Below the pieces are notes generated by a model, which ran no database searches, had not been told where the DNA came from, and saw only the letters and a list, made by a program, of their open reading frames with translations. From Gammaproteobacteria bacterium (GTDB taxonomy: Bacteria; Pseudomonadota; Gammaproteobacteria; Steroidobacterales; Steroidobacteraceae): a stretch of DNA of 49,563 nucleotides. The number at the start of each line of letters is the position of its first letter. Position 1 is the first letter of the stretch. Both the position numbers and the translations under genes were made by a program. The stretch lies in NCBI GenBank assembly GCA_027452045.1, contig DAIDHH010000049.1:1-49563 (forward strand), read 5' to 3'. Shown here in pieces: positions 8,459 to 16,764 of this stretch.

Positions 8459-9228
8459 GCCTCGGCATGCCGCGGCGACGATACTGTCTGCTTGCGGGAG
8501 CACTGGCAGTGGGGCTGCTGGCCGGCTGCGCCAACCCCCAGTTGGTGCGGGAGCACCATCAGGCGGCGGTCTACAATACCGAGCTCGGCATCGCATACAT
8601 GCAGCGCGGCGAGCTGGCGGTGGCCAAGAACAAGCTCGACATGGCGGTCAAAGAGAACCCCGCCGATCCCAACGTACACAGCGCCCGGGCACTGCTGTTC
8701 GCGCGGCTGCACGAGGGGGCGAGGGCCGATCACGAGTTTCGTGAGGCGTTGCGGCTCGCGCCGCGCAATCCGAATTTTCAGAACAACTACGCGGTGTACC
8801 TGTGCAGCAACGGCCGCGAGGCCGAGGGGGTGAAATACTTTCTCGAGGCGGCGCGCAATCCCCTCTATCTGACGCCGGCCGCGGCCTACGCCAATGCCGG
8901 AGTCTGCCTGCGCTCGGCGCACCGCTACAAGGAAGCCGCGCGGATGTTCGGCGCGGCGCTCGCCGTGCAGCCGGGCTATGCGCAGGCCGCGTGGCAGCTC
9001 GCGGACATGGATTTCCGGCGTGGGCGCCTCGCGCAGGCGCGCTCGGAGATCACCCGCTACCTTTCGTCCTATCAGGAAACGCCGGACCTGCTGCTGCTGG
9101 CGGTCAAGATCATGCGCGCCCAGCGCGATGAGCTCGATGCCGAACTCTACGCCCGCAAGCTGCAGCTCGATTTCCCGGACTCGGCGCAGGCGCATGCGCT
9201 GGCCAGTCTCGGGCACAATCCAGGTTGA
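8455..9228 (+). CDS. pilF: Type IV pilus biogenesis lipoprotein PilF/PilW (TPR protein)
   Basis: An outer-membrane pilotin-type lipoprotein that in type IV pilus systems helps the secretin PilQ assemble. The 257-residue product has a signal peptide with lipobox LAGC (C25), followed by about six TPR-like helical repeats (for example NTELGIAYMQRGELAVAKNK and NFQNNYAVYLCSNGREAEG). The start is GTG 8455, overlapping rlmN by 4 nt; an ATG at 8467 is an alternative that still keeps the signal peptide. The position between rlmN and rodZ is conserved in gammaproteobacteria. Other type IV pilus genes are not in the window. Confidence 0.92.
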   Translation: MSLGMPRRRYCLLAGALAVGLLAGCANPQLVREHHQAAVYNTELGIAYMQRGELAVAKNKLDMAVKENPADPNVHSARALLFARLHEGARADHEFREALRLAPRNPNFQNNYAVYLCSNGREAEGVKYFLEAARNPLYLTPAAAYANAGVCLRSAHRYKEAARMFGAALAVQPGYAQAAWQLADMDFRRGRLAQARSEITRYLSSYQETPDLLLLAVKIMRAQRDELDAELYARKLQLDFPDSAQAHALASLGHNPG

Positions 9229-9233
9229 CGGCA

Positions 9234-10085
9234 ATGACGGGACAAGCGGGCGGCGGGGCGGGCCGCGCGGCCGGTATCGGCACGCGGCTGCGCAGCGCCC
9301 GAGAGCGGGGCAGCCTGACGATCGAGCAGGCCGCACAGAGGCTGCATATCGCCCCCGCCATTCTCGAGGCTCTCGAGACCGAGGATTTCCGCTCTCTGGG
9401 AGCACCGATCTACGTCAAGAGCTATCTCGGGCGCTATGCAGAGCTGCTCGGCGAGTCGGCAGAGTCTTTACAACAGCTGCTTGCGAGCGCCGTGGTGATC
9501 CCGGAGCCCGATTTGACGCGCATCCCGCACGTAAGCTCGGGAAGCAGCCGCGCGGCGGGCCCGGTGACGGCGGTGGCCGCCTGGGTAGTGGTCGCCTTGG
9601 TGGTGGTGGCCTCGCTGTGGTGGGGACTGTCACGATGGCATGCGCGGCAGCGGGCGCTGCAGGCATCGAAACCCGCACTCGTTGCGGGCGCCTCGCCCGT
9701 CACGCGGCCGGCTCAATCTGGGCCGCAGGCCCTTGGCGCGCTCGCCCGGCCGGCCGGCGGCAAGGCTCCGGCGGTCGCGCTCAGCGGCGGTGCGCCCGCG
9801 GGGATCGTGCGGATCACCCTGAGGTTTGCCGCCGCCAGCTGGGTCGAAGTCGACGATGCGGCCGGGCGGCACGTGTACCGCGCACTCGCGCCCGCGGCTG
9901 CGGTGCGGACCGTTCGCGGGACGGCGCCGCTGCACGTCTTGTTGGGGTATGCGCCTGGGGTGGTGCTCGCGGTGAACGGCCGGGTAACGCCGATCAGCGC
10001 CTATGTGCAATCCGATCACGCCGCCTCGTTCGTGATCACAGCCGATGGCCGCGTCCTGTCCGGACCGCGAGCCGGTGGGGAGTGA
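9234..10085 (+). CDS. rodZ: Cytoskeleton protein RodZ (helix-turn-helix, membrane-anchored)
   Basis: RodZ links the MreB cytoskeleton to the inner membrane and helps set rod shape. The roughly 283-residue protein has an N-terminal HTH_25 domain (about residues 13-75, [20 protein letters not shown]), a basic linker, one transmembrane helix (about residues 107-124), a Pro/Ala-rich periplasmic linker and a C-terminal beta domain of DUF4115 type (from about residue 187, with [14 protein letters not shown]). ATG 9234 is preferred; TTG 9225 would overlap the pilF stop. ispG, which lies between rodZ and hisS in E. coli, is absent here. Confidence 0.9.
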   Translation: MTGQAGGGAGRAAGIGTRLRSARERGSLTIEQAAQRLHIAPAILEALETEDFRSLGAPIYVKSYLGRYAELLGESAESLQQLLASAVVIPEPDLTRIPHVSSGSSRAAGPVTAVAAWVVVALVVVASLWWGLSRWHARQRALQASKPALVAGASPVTRPAQSGPQALGALARPAGGKAPAVALSGGAPAGIVRITLRFAAASWVEVDDAAGRHVYRALAPAAAVRTVRGTAPLHVLLGYAPGVVLAVNGRVTPISAYVQSDHAASFVITADGRVLSGPRAGGE

Positions 10086-10086
10086 G

Positions 10087-11361
10087 TTGACGCAAGAGAT
10101 CCAACCCGTGCGCGGGATGAACGATGTCCTACCGGCCGAGATCGGTGCCTGGCAGGCAGTGGAAGGTGCTGCCCGCGAGCTGCTTACCGCCTACGGGTAC
10201 GAGGAAATCCGCATTCCCGTGGTGGAGCGCACGGAGCTGTTCAAGCGGGCGATCGGTGAGTACACCGATGTGGTCGAGAAGGAGATGTATACCTTCGCGG
10301 ATCAGGGCGGTGACAGCCTGACGTTGCGCCCGGAGGCCACCGCCGGCGTGATGCGCGCGCTCATCTCCAATGGCATGCTGCGTGGCCAGCGGCACAAACT
10401 CTGGTGCGCGGGGCCGATGTTCCGCCATGAGCGGCCGCAGAAGGGCCGCTACCGTCAGTTTCACCAGATCGACGTCGAGGCGGTGGGTCTGCCCGGCCCG
10501 GATGTGGATGCGGAGCTGATCGCGCTCACGGCCCGCCTGTGGCGCCGGCTCGGTATCGAGCGGGTGCGCCTGGAGATCAATTCCCTCGGCACGCCGGAGG
10601 CGAGGCGGGTGTACCGCGAGAAGCTGATCGAGTACTTTCGCTCCCATCACGAGCGGCTCGATGCCGACAGCCGCAGGCGGCTCGAGGGCAATCCGCTGCG
10701 CATCCTCGACAGCAAGAATCCCGAGATGCGGGAGCTGATCGAGGCGGCCCCGGTACTCACCGATCATCTCGATCCCGAGTCCCGCGAGCATTTCCAGGCG
10801 CTGTGCGCCTCGCTCGAGGCCATCGGCATACCCTTTCGCATCAATCCGCGCCTCGTCCGGGGCCTCGATTACTACAGCCGCACGGTGTTCGAGTGGATTA
10901 CCGATGCGCTCGGCGCCCAGGATGCCGTATGCTCCGGCGGCCGTTATGACGGACTGATCGCCCAGCTCGGGGGTGAGAGCACTCCTGGGATCGGCTTTGC
11001 GATGGGGATCGAGCGCCTGGTGGCGCTGCTCACGCAGTCGGGGCCGGTGGCAAGCGCCGCGGGTCCCGATGTCTATATCGTCTTGAGCGGTGCGCAGGCC
11101 ACGGCCGCCGGTGTTGCGCTGGCGGAGCGGCTGCGGGCCGAACTGCCCAACAGACGCTTCGAGCTCAATCTCGGCGGCGGCAACTTCAAGGCCCAGTTCC
11201 GCCGCGCCGACAGGAGCGCGGCGGCCCTGGCGCTCATCCTGGGCGATGACGAACTTGCGCGCGGCGTGGCGTCTTTGAAACCTTTGCGCCGGGAGGCCGG
11301 TCAGAGCGAAAGCCCGCTGTCCACCCTGGCCGTGGCGATCGAGGCGATGCTCGCCGGTTGA
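10087..11361 (+). CDS. hisS: Histidine--tRNA ligase
   Basis: Cytoplasmic class-II aminoacyl-tRNA synthetase that charges tRNA-His. The product (about 424 residues) begins with [12 protein letters not shown], the usual HisRS N-terminus. It has the motif 2 region ([17 protein letters not shown]), the histidine-specific [15 protein letters not shown] loop, motif 3 ([11 protein letters not shown]) and a C-terminal anticodon-binding domain. TTG 10087 is proposed because a strong GGGGAG element sits just upstream; GTG 10075 or ATG 10045 would add residues outside the family. It follows rodZ directly and is followed by yfgM. Confidence 0.95.
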   Translation: MTQEIQPVRGMNDVLPAEIGAWQAVEGAARELLTAYGYEEIRIPVVERTELFKRAIGEYTDVVEKEMYTFADQGGDSLTLRPEATAGVMRALISNGMLRGQRHKLWCAGPMFRHERPQKGRYRQFHQIDVEAVGLPGPDVDAELIALTARLWRRLGIERVRLEINSLGTPEARRVYREKLIEYFRSHHERLDADSRRRLEGNPLRILDSKNPEMRELIEAAPVLTDHLDPESREHFQALCASLEAIGIPFRINPRLVRGLDYYSRTVFEWITDALGAQDAVCSGGRYDGLIAQLGGESTPGIGFAMGIERLVALLTQSGPVASAAGPDVYIVLSGAQATAAGVALAERLRAELPNRRFELNLGGGNFKAQFRRADRSAAALALILGDDELARGVASLKPLRREAGQSESPLSTLAVAIEAMLAG

Positions 11362-11385
11362 GCCGGACACATGTGAGGAGAGGTC

Positions 11386-12102
11386 GTGGAGAGTTATCTC
11401 GATGAACGCGAAAGATGGGAAGCCCTGCTCCGCTGGCTGCGGGAGAACGGGTTGTCCATCGTGGCCGGCGTGGCGCTCGCGGCGCTCGGTTTCGGCGGCT
11501 ATCGCTGGTGGCAGGGACACATCGATCAGCGCGAGTTGAGCGCCTATTCGCTCTACGCGCAGATGGAAGGCGCCTTCGCCCGGGGAGATGACACCCAGGC
11601 ATTCGCCGCGGCCGGAGAGATCGAGCGTCATTACGCCTCGACGCCGTACGCCGATCAGGCCCGGCTCGCCTCGGCCGCGACATTCGTCAACGACGGGCAG
11701 CTCGACCGCGCGGCTGCGGAGCTGCGTCTCGTCATGCTGCACCCGCATGATGCCATCCTGGGGTTGATCGCGCGGCTGAGGCTCGCGCGGGTGCAGATCG
11801 CCCAGCACGAGGCGCAGGCGGCGCTGGCGACGCTCGATGGCGTCAATCCGGGCGCCTTCGCGCCACGGTATGACGCGGTACGAGGTGATGCCTACTATGC
11901 CTTGGGCAATCGGGCCGCCGCGCTTGCGCAATACCGTCTGGCCCAGGCCACCGACCCCGGTGGGGAGACGGATGCGAACCTCCTGAAACTCAAAATCTCC
12001 GAGCTGGCCGCAAACCAGCCTGAGCCGCTGGCTGCAAACCAGTCTGAGCCGCCGGCCGCCAAGGCTGCCCTGCCGGCCGCCGCCGCGCCGGCCGCCCGAT
12101 AG
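11386..12102 (+). CDS. yfgM: YfgM family periplasmic chaperone / SecYEG ancillary subunit
   Basis: YfgM is a single-pass inner-membrane protein with a periplasmic TPR domain that associates with PpiD at the Sec translocon. The 238-residue product has a cytoplasmic N-terminus (YLDERERWEALLRWLRENG), a membrane helix at about residues 25-42 and TPR_21-type repeats in the periplasmic part. The C-terminus is a low-complexity tail with two near-identical LAANQPEP-like units and a Pro/Ala stretch, longer than in E. coli. GTG 11386 is preceded by GAGGAGAGG. bamB follows after 4 nt. Confidence 0.9.
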   Translation: MESYLDERERWEALLRWLRENGLSIVAGVALAALGFGGYRWWQGHIDQRELSAYSLYAQMEGAFARGDDTQAFAAAGEIERHYASTPYADQARLASAATFVNDGQLDRAAAELRLVMLHPHDAILGLIARLRLARVQIAQHEAQAALATLDGVNPGAFAPRYDAVRGDAYYALGNRAAALAQYRLAQATDPGGETDANLLKLKISELAANQPEPLAANQSEPPAAKAALPAAAAPAAR

Positions 12103-12160
12103 CGCCATGCTGACCCCAAACACCGCGGGTAGAACCTTGCACACGCACATCCACCGATCG

Positions 12161-13321
12161 ATGAGACTCTGCGTCGCGGCGCTCGCCGTGGCGTTGCTCG
12201 CCGCCTGCTCCCACAAGCAGGTCGACCAGCCGGCCAAGCTCTCTCCCATCAAGTCGACACTGCGTGTGCGCGAGATCTGGAGCGCATCGGTGGGTGGCTT
12301 CCACTTCCTGGGCTTCGGTGATGGGCAGGCCAAGGCGTTGCGCCTGGGCCTCGGCCTCGCCGTGCAGGGCGACCGGGTATTCGCCTCCGGCCATGGAGGA
12401 CTCGTGGCCGCGTTCGATCTCAATACCGGGCGCCGCCTGTGGCACACCGATACCCGCCTGCCGCTCGGGGGTGGGCCGGCCGTGGAGGGCAACCTGCTCG
12501 TGGTCGGCGCGAGCGACGGGCACGTGGTTGCGTTGAACGCTTCGGACGGCAAAACGCTGTGGAAGGTGGCGTTGACCGGCGCGGTGATCTCCGCGCCCGC
12601 CGTGTCGGATGATCTCATCGCCGTGCGCACGATCGATGGGACGCTCCATGCCCTCTCGCCCAAGGACGGACACGAGCTTTGGGAAGCCGAGCAGGAAATG
12701 CCCTCGCTGTCGCTGCGTGGTGCCGCGACTCCGGTCATCACGGGCAATATGGTCATCAGCGGCTTCGCCAACGGCAAGCTCATGGCAGTCAACGCGAAGG
12801 ACGGCTCACAGGTGTGGATGGCGACTGTTTCTCAGCCACGCGGTCGGACCGCGATCGAGCGGCTCGCGGATGTCCTGGGGCCGGCCATCGTCGCCGACAA
12901 CGACGTCTACGTCGTGGGTTACCACGGAACGGTGGACATGCTGGCGCTCAAGAGCGGCCAGGCCTGGTGGTCCCACAAGGCCTCGAGCTTCCGCGGCCTG
13001 GCGCTCGGGGAGAACGCCGTCTACATGACGACGGAGGATGGAGCGGTGGAGGCGCTCAACCGCAAGAACGGCGCTGTCATCTGGACCCAGAAGGCGCTTC
13101 GCTACCGATCTTTGACCAAGCCGGCGGTCAGCGCCGAGGGAGTCGTCGTCGCCGACTACCAGGGCTACGTGCACTGGCTGAACAAGCGCACTGGCGCCTT
13201 CGAGGCCCGGGTCAAGAGCGGTGGGGTCCGGGTGAGCAACCCGCCGATCGCCATCGGGAGCGAAGTGCTGGTCATCAACGACATCGGCGAGATCAGCGCA
13301 TACCGGGTCTCGCCGCGTTGA
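12161..13321 (+). CDS. bamB: Outer membrane protein assembly factor BamB (lipoprotein)
   Basis: BamB is a periplasmic lipoprotein of the BAM complex, which inserts beta-barrel proteins into the outer membrane. From ATG 12161 the protein starts with a compact lipoprotein signal and lipobox LAAC (C16). PQQ-like beta-propeller blades follow, with repeated G.LV/ALN...G..LW units such as LVAAFDLNTGRRLW, HVVALNASDGKTLW and LMAVNAKDGSQVW. An in-frame ATG at 12107 would add 18 residues ahead of the signal peptide. The stop is 22 nt before der, the conserved yfgM-bamB-der order. Confidence 0.94.
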   Translation: MRLCVAALAVALLAACSHKQVDQPAKLSPIKSTLRVREIWSASVGGFHFLGFGDGQAKALRLGLGLAVQGDRVFASGHGGLVAAFDLNTGRRLWHTDTRLPLGGGPAVEGNLLVVGASDGHVVALNASDGKTLWKVALTGAVISAPAVSDDLIAVRTIDGTLHALSPKDGHELWEAEQEMPSLSLRGAATPVITGNMVISGFANGKLMAVNAKDGSQVWMATVSQPRGRTAIERLADVLGPAIVADNDVYVVGYHGTVDMLALKSGQAWWSHKASSFRGLALGENAVYMTTEDGAVEALNRKNGAVIWTQKALRYRSLTKPAVSAEGVVVADYQGYVHWLNKRTGAFEARVKSGGVRVSNPPIAIGSEVLVINDIGEISAYRVSPR

Positions 13322-13343
13322 TGATGCGCTAAGGTCGCGGCGC

Positions 13344-14717
13344 ATGCTGCCCGTCATCGCCCTGGTCGGACGGCCCAATGTGGGCAAGTCGACCCTGTTC
13401 AACGTGCTCACCGGCACCCGCGATGCCATCGTGGCGGACGTTCCCGGCCTCACCCGCGACCGCCAATACGGATTCGGGCGGCTGGGCCCGGTGCCGTGCG
13501 TGCTGATCGATACTGGGGGTCTCATCGAGAACCCCAAGGGGATCGAGTCGCAGATGCGGGAGCAGACCGAGCGGGCCGTGCAGGAGGCGGATCGGCTGGT
13601 GTTTGTCGTCGATGCGCGCGCAGGGCTGACTCCACAGGATCACTTCGTCGCGCGGGAGCTGCGCAAAGCCGGCAAACCCGTGACCCTCGCCGTCAACAAG
13701 GCGGAGGGGCTCGATCTCGGGGTTGCAGCGGCGGATTTCCACACCCTCGGTTTCGGCGAGCCGGTCGGAATTTCCGCGAGCCACGGCCAGGGATGCGAAG
13801 ATCTGATGGACCTCGTGCTCGAGGGCCTGACGGGAGCTGCGGAGGAGGAGGTCCATCCGCAGGAGGTGCGCATCGCCATCATCGGCAGGCCCAACGTCGG
13901 CAAATCGACACTCGTCAATCGTCTCCTCGGTGAGGAGCGAGTCATTGCCAGTGACCAGCCCGGAACCACCCGCGACAGCATTCTCGTGCCCTTCGAGCGC
14001 GACGGCCGCCGCTTCGCGCTGATCGATACGGCGGGCTTGAGGCGCCGCTCGAAGGTCGAGGACGTCGTCGAGCGTGCCAGTGTCGCCAAGACACTGCAGG
14101 CGATAGACGAGGCGCACGTGGTGATCCTGGTTCTCGATGCGCACGACACAGTCGCCGAGCAGGATGCGAGCGTGCTCGGAATTGCGCTGCAGCGGGGACG
14201 CGCGCTCATCATCGCCGTCAACAAATGGGACGGTATTCCCACGGACCAGCGCGAGGAGATTCATCGTCAGCTGGCGCTCAAGCTCGATTTCGTGCCCTTC
14301 GCGCCGCTGCATTTCATTTCGGCGCGCCACGGCACCGGGGTGGGGGAACTGGTCCATTCGGTGCTGCGGGCCTATGAGGCGGCCATGAGGGAGATGCCCA
14401 CCCGCGAACTGACACGGACGCTCGAACACGCGATCACCGTACACCAGCCGCCTCTGGTTCACGGCCGGCGCATCAAGCTGCGCTATGCCCATCAGGGCGG
14501 GCGCAATCCACCGCGCGTCGTGATCCACGGCAATCAGACCGCCTCGGTACCGGGTGCCTATACCCGCTATCTCACCAACGTATTCCGCAAGACCTTCGAT
14601 CTGTTCGCGACACCGGTGGTCGTCGAGTATCGCACCGACGCTAATCCGTACGACAGGCCGGGGCGGGTGAAGAAGCCGCAGCCGGGCCGGCGCCGCTCGC
14701 GCAAGACCCGCCGCTGA
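13344..14717 (+). CDS. der: Ribosome-assembly GTPase Der (EngA)
   Basis: Der is a tandem-GTPase needed for maturation of the 50S ribosomal subunit. The 457-residue protein contains two G domains with identical GRPNVGKST P-loops (from G9 and G181), DTGG and DTAG G3 motifs, NKAE and NKWD G4 motifs, and the C-terminal KH-like domain (LVHGRRIKLRYAHQGGRNPP). A basic Arg/Lys-rich tail ends the protein. It is the last gene of the conserved trmJ-to-der run. A GC-rich inverted repeat follows the stop immediately. Confidence 0.97.
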   Translation: MLPVIALVGRPNVGKSTLFNVLTGTRDAIVADVPGLTRDRQYGFGRLGPVPCVLIDTGGLIENPKGIESQMREQTERAVQEADRLVFVVDARAGLTPQDHFVARELRKAGKPVTLAVNKAEGLDLGVAAADFHTLGFGEPVGISASHGQGCEDLMDLVLEGLTGAAEEEVHPQEVRIAIIGRPNVGKSTLVNRLLGEERVIASDQPGTTRDSILVPFERDGRRFALIDTAGLRRRSKVEDVVERASVAKTLQAIDEAHVVILVLDAHDTVAEQDASVLGIALQRGRALIIAVNKWDGIPTDQREEIHRQLALKLDFVPFAPLHFISARHGTGVGELVHSVLRAYEAAMREMPTRELTRTLEHAITVHQPPLVHGRRIKLRYAHQGGRNPPRVVIHGNQTASVPGAYTRYLTNVFRKTFDLFATPVVVEYRTDANPYDRPGRVKKPQPGRRRSRKTRR

Positions 14718-14733
14718 GCGCGCCGGGGCGCGC
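14718..14733 (+). terminator. GC inverted repeat just after der
   Basis: GCGCGCC and GGCGCGC are separated by 2 nt, which allows a stem of about 6 bp. It begins directly after the der stop, but no T-tract follows, so its role as a terminator is only a suggestion. Confidence 0.3.
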
Positions 14734-14740
14734 GAGTCAA

Positions 14741-14999
14741 ACTCCTCCTGGTGAATTACATTGCCGCAAGTATGTCTCGCGACTCATGATGGAAGTCATG
14801 AGCCGCTCAGTCAACCCGGTGACGGCGATCTGCGACGCGAGGAGTGTAAATCGCCTGGTCAGTAGCGGGAGGTTGGTATGGCGGCAATCACCTGCAAAAG
14901 CAGGTGGTTGCGCAACGATTGAGCAGGGCGCGCGTGGTGCGCCATATGACCGCGAGGCATGAGAGACGCGGCAAACGGGGCGTAATGGACTGACGGGCG
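14741..14999 (+). other. Possible structured RNA in the der - gcdH intergenic region
   Basis: No credible gene is visible in this stretch, but several stems can be read by eye. ACTCCTC (14741-14747) pairs with GAGGAGT (14839-14845) and encloses a 7-bp hairpin CTCATGA/TCATGAG (14783-14802). An 11-bp stem with one bulge joins 14852-14863 to 14989-14999. Inside it lie a 12-bp hairpin with an AAAA loop and one G-T pair (14884-14895 with 14900-14911), GGCGC/GCGCC (14927-14943) and CCGCG/CGCGG (14950-14971). It matches no RNA family that I recognise, and transcription is not shown. In GC-rich DNA some of these pairs can arise by chance. Confidence 0.35.
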
Positions 15000-15075
15000 A
15001 AGGCCCCGGCGGCCTCGCTAGACGCGTCGCGCGCAGTGGTTTGCAGGGCCTGCGCAGGCCTGCAGGAGAGGAGGG

Positions 15076-15105
15076 CCGGGCTTTGCGGTGCGCCGCAAAG
15101 CCCGG
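15076..15105 (-). terminator. Strong 13-bp hairpin downstream of the acyl-CoA dehydrogenase gene
   Basis: CCGGGCTTTGCGG (15076-15088) and CCGCAAAGCCCGG (15093-15105) form a perfect 13-bp stem with a 4-nt loop. It lies 54 nt beyond the stop of the minus-strand dehydrogenase gene. There is no U-tract on either side, so it may protect the mRNA 3' end or act as an imperfect terminator. Confidence 0.45.
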
Positions 15106-15159
15106 GATTCCACAGGGCGGCCGTGCTCCTTCGGAATCTTCCCTCCGCCCGAGGTCGAC

Positions 15160-16338
15160 TCAGAACGCGTTGAGTCCCGTGAGTTCGCGTCCCACCGAGA
15201 GCTCATGGATCGTCTCGGTGCCCTCGTAGGTGATAACGCTCTCGAGGTTGAGCATGTGGCGGATGGGCGCGTACTCGGCGCTGATGCCCGCGCCGCCGAG
15301 CATGTCCCGGCAGTCCCGCGCCACATCGAGCGCCATGCGGCAGTTGTTCCACTTCGCGAGCGACACGTGCACCGGCTGCATCACGCCGCGCTCCTTCATC
15401 CGCCCGAGCTCGAGCGCAATGAGTTGCGCGCCGGTGATGCGGCGCGCCATGTCGGCCAGGCGGATCTGGATCGCCTGGTTCTGGGCGAGCGGACGGCCGA
15501 ACAGCTCTCGGGTGCCGGTGTAGTCGAGCATCTGGGCGAGGCACGCCTGCGCCGCGCCGATGACGCCCCAGGCGATGCCGTAACGCGCCTGTGTCAGGCA
15601 CGACAGCGGGCCTTTCAGCCCGACGACGCCGGGCAGGACGCACTCCTGGGGGACCACGACGTCGTCGAAGAACAATGCGGAGGTCACGGATGCGCGCAGG
15701 GAGAACTTGCGCTCGATCAGCTGCGTGGTGAAGCCTCGCGCGCCCTTGTCGACGAGGAAGCCGCGGATGCCGTCATCCGTCTGGGCCCACACCACGGCGA
15801 CGTCGGCGATCGAGCCGTTGGTGATCCACATCTTCGAGCCGTTGAGCACCCAGTCGCGGCCTCGGTGACGGGCATGGGTTTTCATGTTGGCCGGGTCCGA
15901 GCCGCCGTGCGGCTCGGTAAGGCCGAAGCAGCCGATGAGCTCGCCGCGCGCCATGGGCGGCAGGTACTTCTGCTTCTGCTCCTCGGACCCGTATGCGTGG
16001 ATCGGATACATGCACAGCGAGGACTGCACGGACACGAAGCTGCGAATGCCGGAGTCGCCGCGCTCGAGCTCCTGGCAGATGAGGCCGTAGCAGATGGCGT
16101 TCAGACCGGCGCAGCCGTAGCCGGTCAGGGACGAGCCGAGGAGGCCGAGGGCGGCGAGCTCGGGAATGAGGTCGCGCGGGAAGCGGTGCTCCTCGAAGCA
16201 CTCGCGGATGATGGGCAGCACGCGCTCATTGACGAGGCGCTGCACGGCGTCCTGCACCATGCGCTCCTCTTCGGTGAGCGTGCCGCGGATTCCATACAGA
16301 TCGAGGGGATCGAGGGTCGTGGTCGACAATGCCGTCAA
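15160..16338 (-). CDS. gcdH: Glutaryl-CoA dehydrogenase (acyl-CoA dehydrogenase family)
   Basis: This cytoplasmic FAD enzyme oxidises and decarboxylates glutaryl-CoA to crotonyl-CoA in lysine/tryptophan breakdown. The 392-residue protein has the three acyl-CoA dehydrogenase domains, with the FAD/substrate motifs CFGLTEPHGGSDP and WITNGSIADV. The C-terminal CRDMLGGAGISAEY is followed by the catalytic base E372 in TYEGTETIHELSVGRELTG, the position of the glutaryl-CoA dehydrogenase glutamate. Full-length similarity favours GcdH over short-chain dehydrogenases. It is alone on the minus strand, with no linked CoA-transferase or electron-transfer flavoprotein gene in the window. Confidence 0.9.
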   Translation of the reverse strand: MTALSTTTLDPLDLYGIRGTLTEEERMVQDAVQRLVNERVLPIIRECFEEHRFPRDLIPELAALGLLGSSLTGYGCAGLNAICYGLICQELERGDSGIRSFVSVQSSLCMYPIHAYGSEEQKQKYLPPMARGELIGCFGLTEPHGGSDPANMKTHARHRGRDWVLNGSKMWITNGSIADVAVVWAQTDDGIRGFLVDKGARGFTTQLIERKFSLRASVTSALFFDDVVVPQECVLPGVVGLKGPLSCLTQARYGIAWGVIGAAQACLAQMLDYTGTRELFGRPLAQNQAIQIRLADMARRITGAQLIALELGRMKERGVMQPVHVSLAKWNNCRMALDVARDCRDMLGGAGISAEYAPIRHMLNLESVITYEGTETIHELSVGRELTGLNAF

Positions 16339-16717
16339 CTCCCAAATAGTAGTTTGCGGTCCGGGCCCCGGATCGGGGCCGCGGTGCCGTCGGAAAGGCC
16401 GCGATGATACTCCAGTCGGTGATGGGGAGCATTGCCTTTATGAATCAAATGGTTGCGGCGTTTTGGTGCCCCGCCGAGGTGGGTTTCCAACCATTGATCG
16501 GCGTTACGGTCGCTGGATGGAGTCTCAGTGCCGTCGGGCACGGCGGCGAGGGGCATGTGCGAGTGCGGCTTGCTCTATAGTGCGGGGAATTCGGCGATCG
16601 CCCCGCGCCTGGAGGCGCCATCAAGCGGGTCGCCGGAGGTGGAGAACCGAATGTCGGATCCTGTGAATGTCACTACTGAGATTGAAAAGACGATGGCGCC
16701 ACCACGACGGGTGAGGA
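16339..16717. other. Intergenic region between gcdH and the threonine kinase gene
   Basis: This 379-nt divergent spacer must hold the promoters of both neighbours. A TATAGT hexamer at 16576-16581 could be a -10 element for rightward transcription, but no clear -35 is seen. A GCGCCT/AGGCGC hairpin lies near 16604-16617. The right end holds a short open frame with a good ribosome binding site (see 16651-16764). Nothing else is recognised. Confidence 0.5.
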
Positions 16718-16764
16718 ATGCGCACCAACCCCGGCACGAGACCCCCCGTGGCTGCCTTCGATGA
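16651..16764 (+). CDS. Possible 37-residue leader peptide overlapping the threonine kinase start
   Basis: An ATG-started frame (MSDPVNVTTEIEKTM...) has a near-perfect Shine-Dalgarno, GGAGGTGGAG at 16635-16644, with 6-nt spacing. It runs 47 nt into the kinase gene in a different frame and ends at TGA 16764. The second half is Arg/Pro/His-rich and has no recognised similarity. It could be a leader peptide that couples translation to the kinase, or a chance frame in a 5' leader. Confidence 0.25.
   Translation: MSDPVNVTTEIEKTMAPPRRVRNAHQPRHETPRGCLR

Noticed and set aside
14884-14911. 12-bp hairpin considered as an intrinsic terminator of der
   Set aside because: It lies 167 nt after the stop, has an AAAA loop and no following T-tract; it fits better as part of a larger fold.
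14741-14999. Retron msr-msd locus
   Set aside because: A long closing stem and internal hairpins are present, but there is no reverse transcriptase gene on either side.
15088-16407. 439-codon plus-strand frame opposite gcdH
   Set aside because: Shadow of the dehydrogenase gene, with no domain signature.
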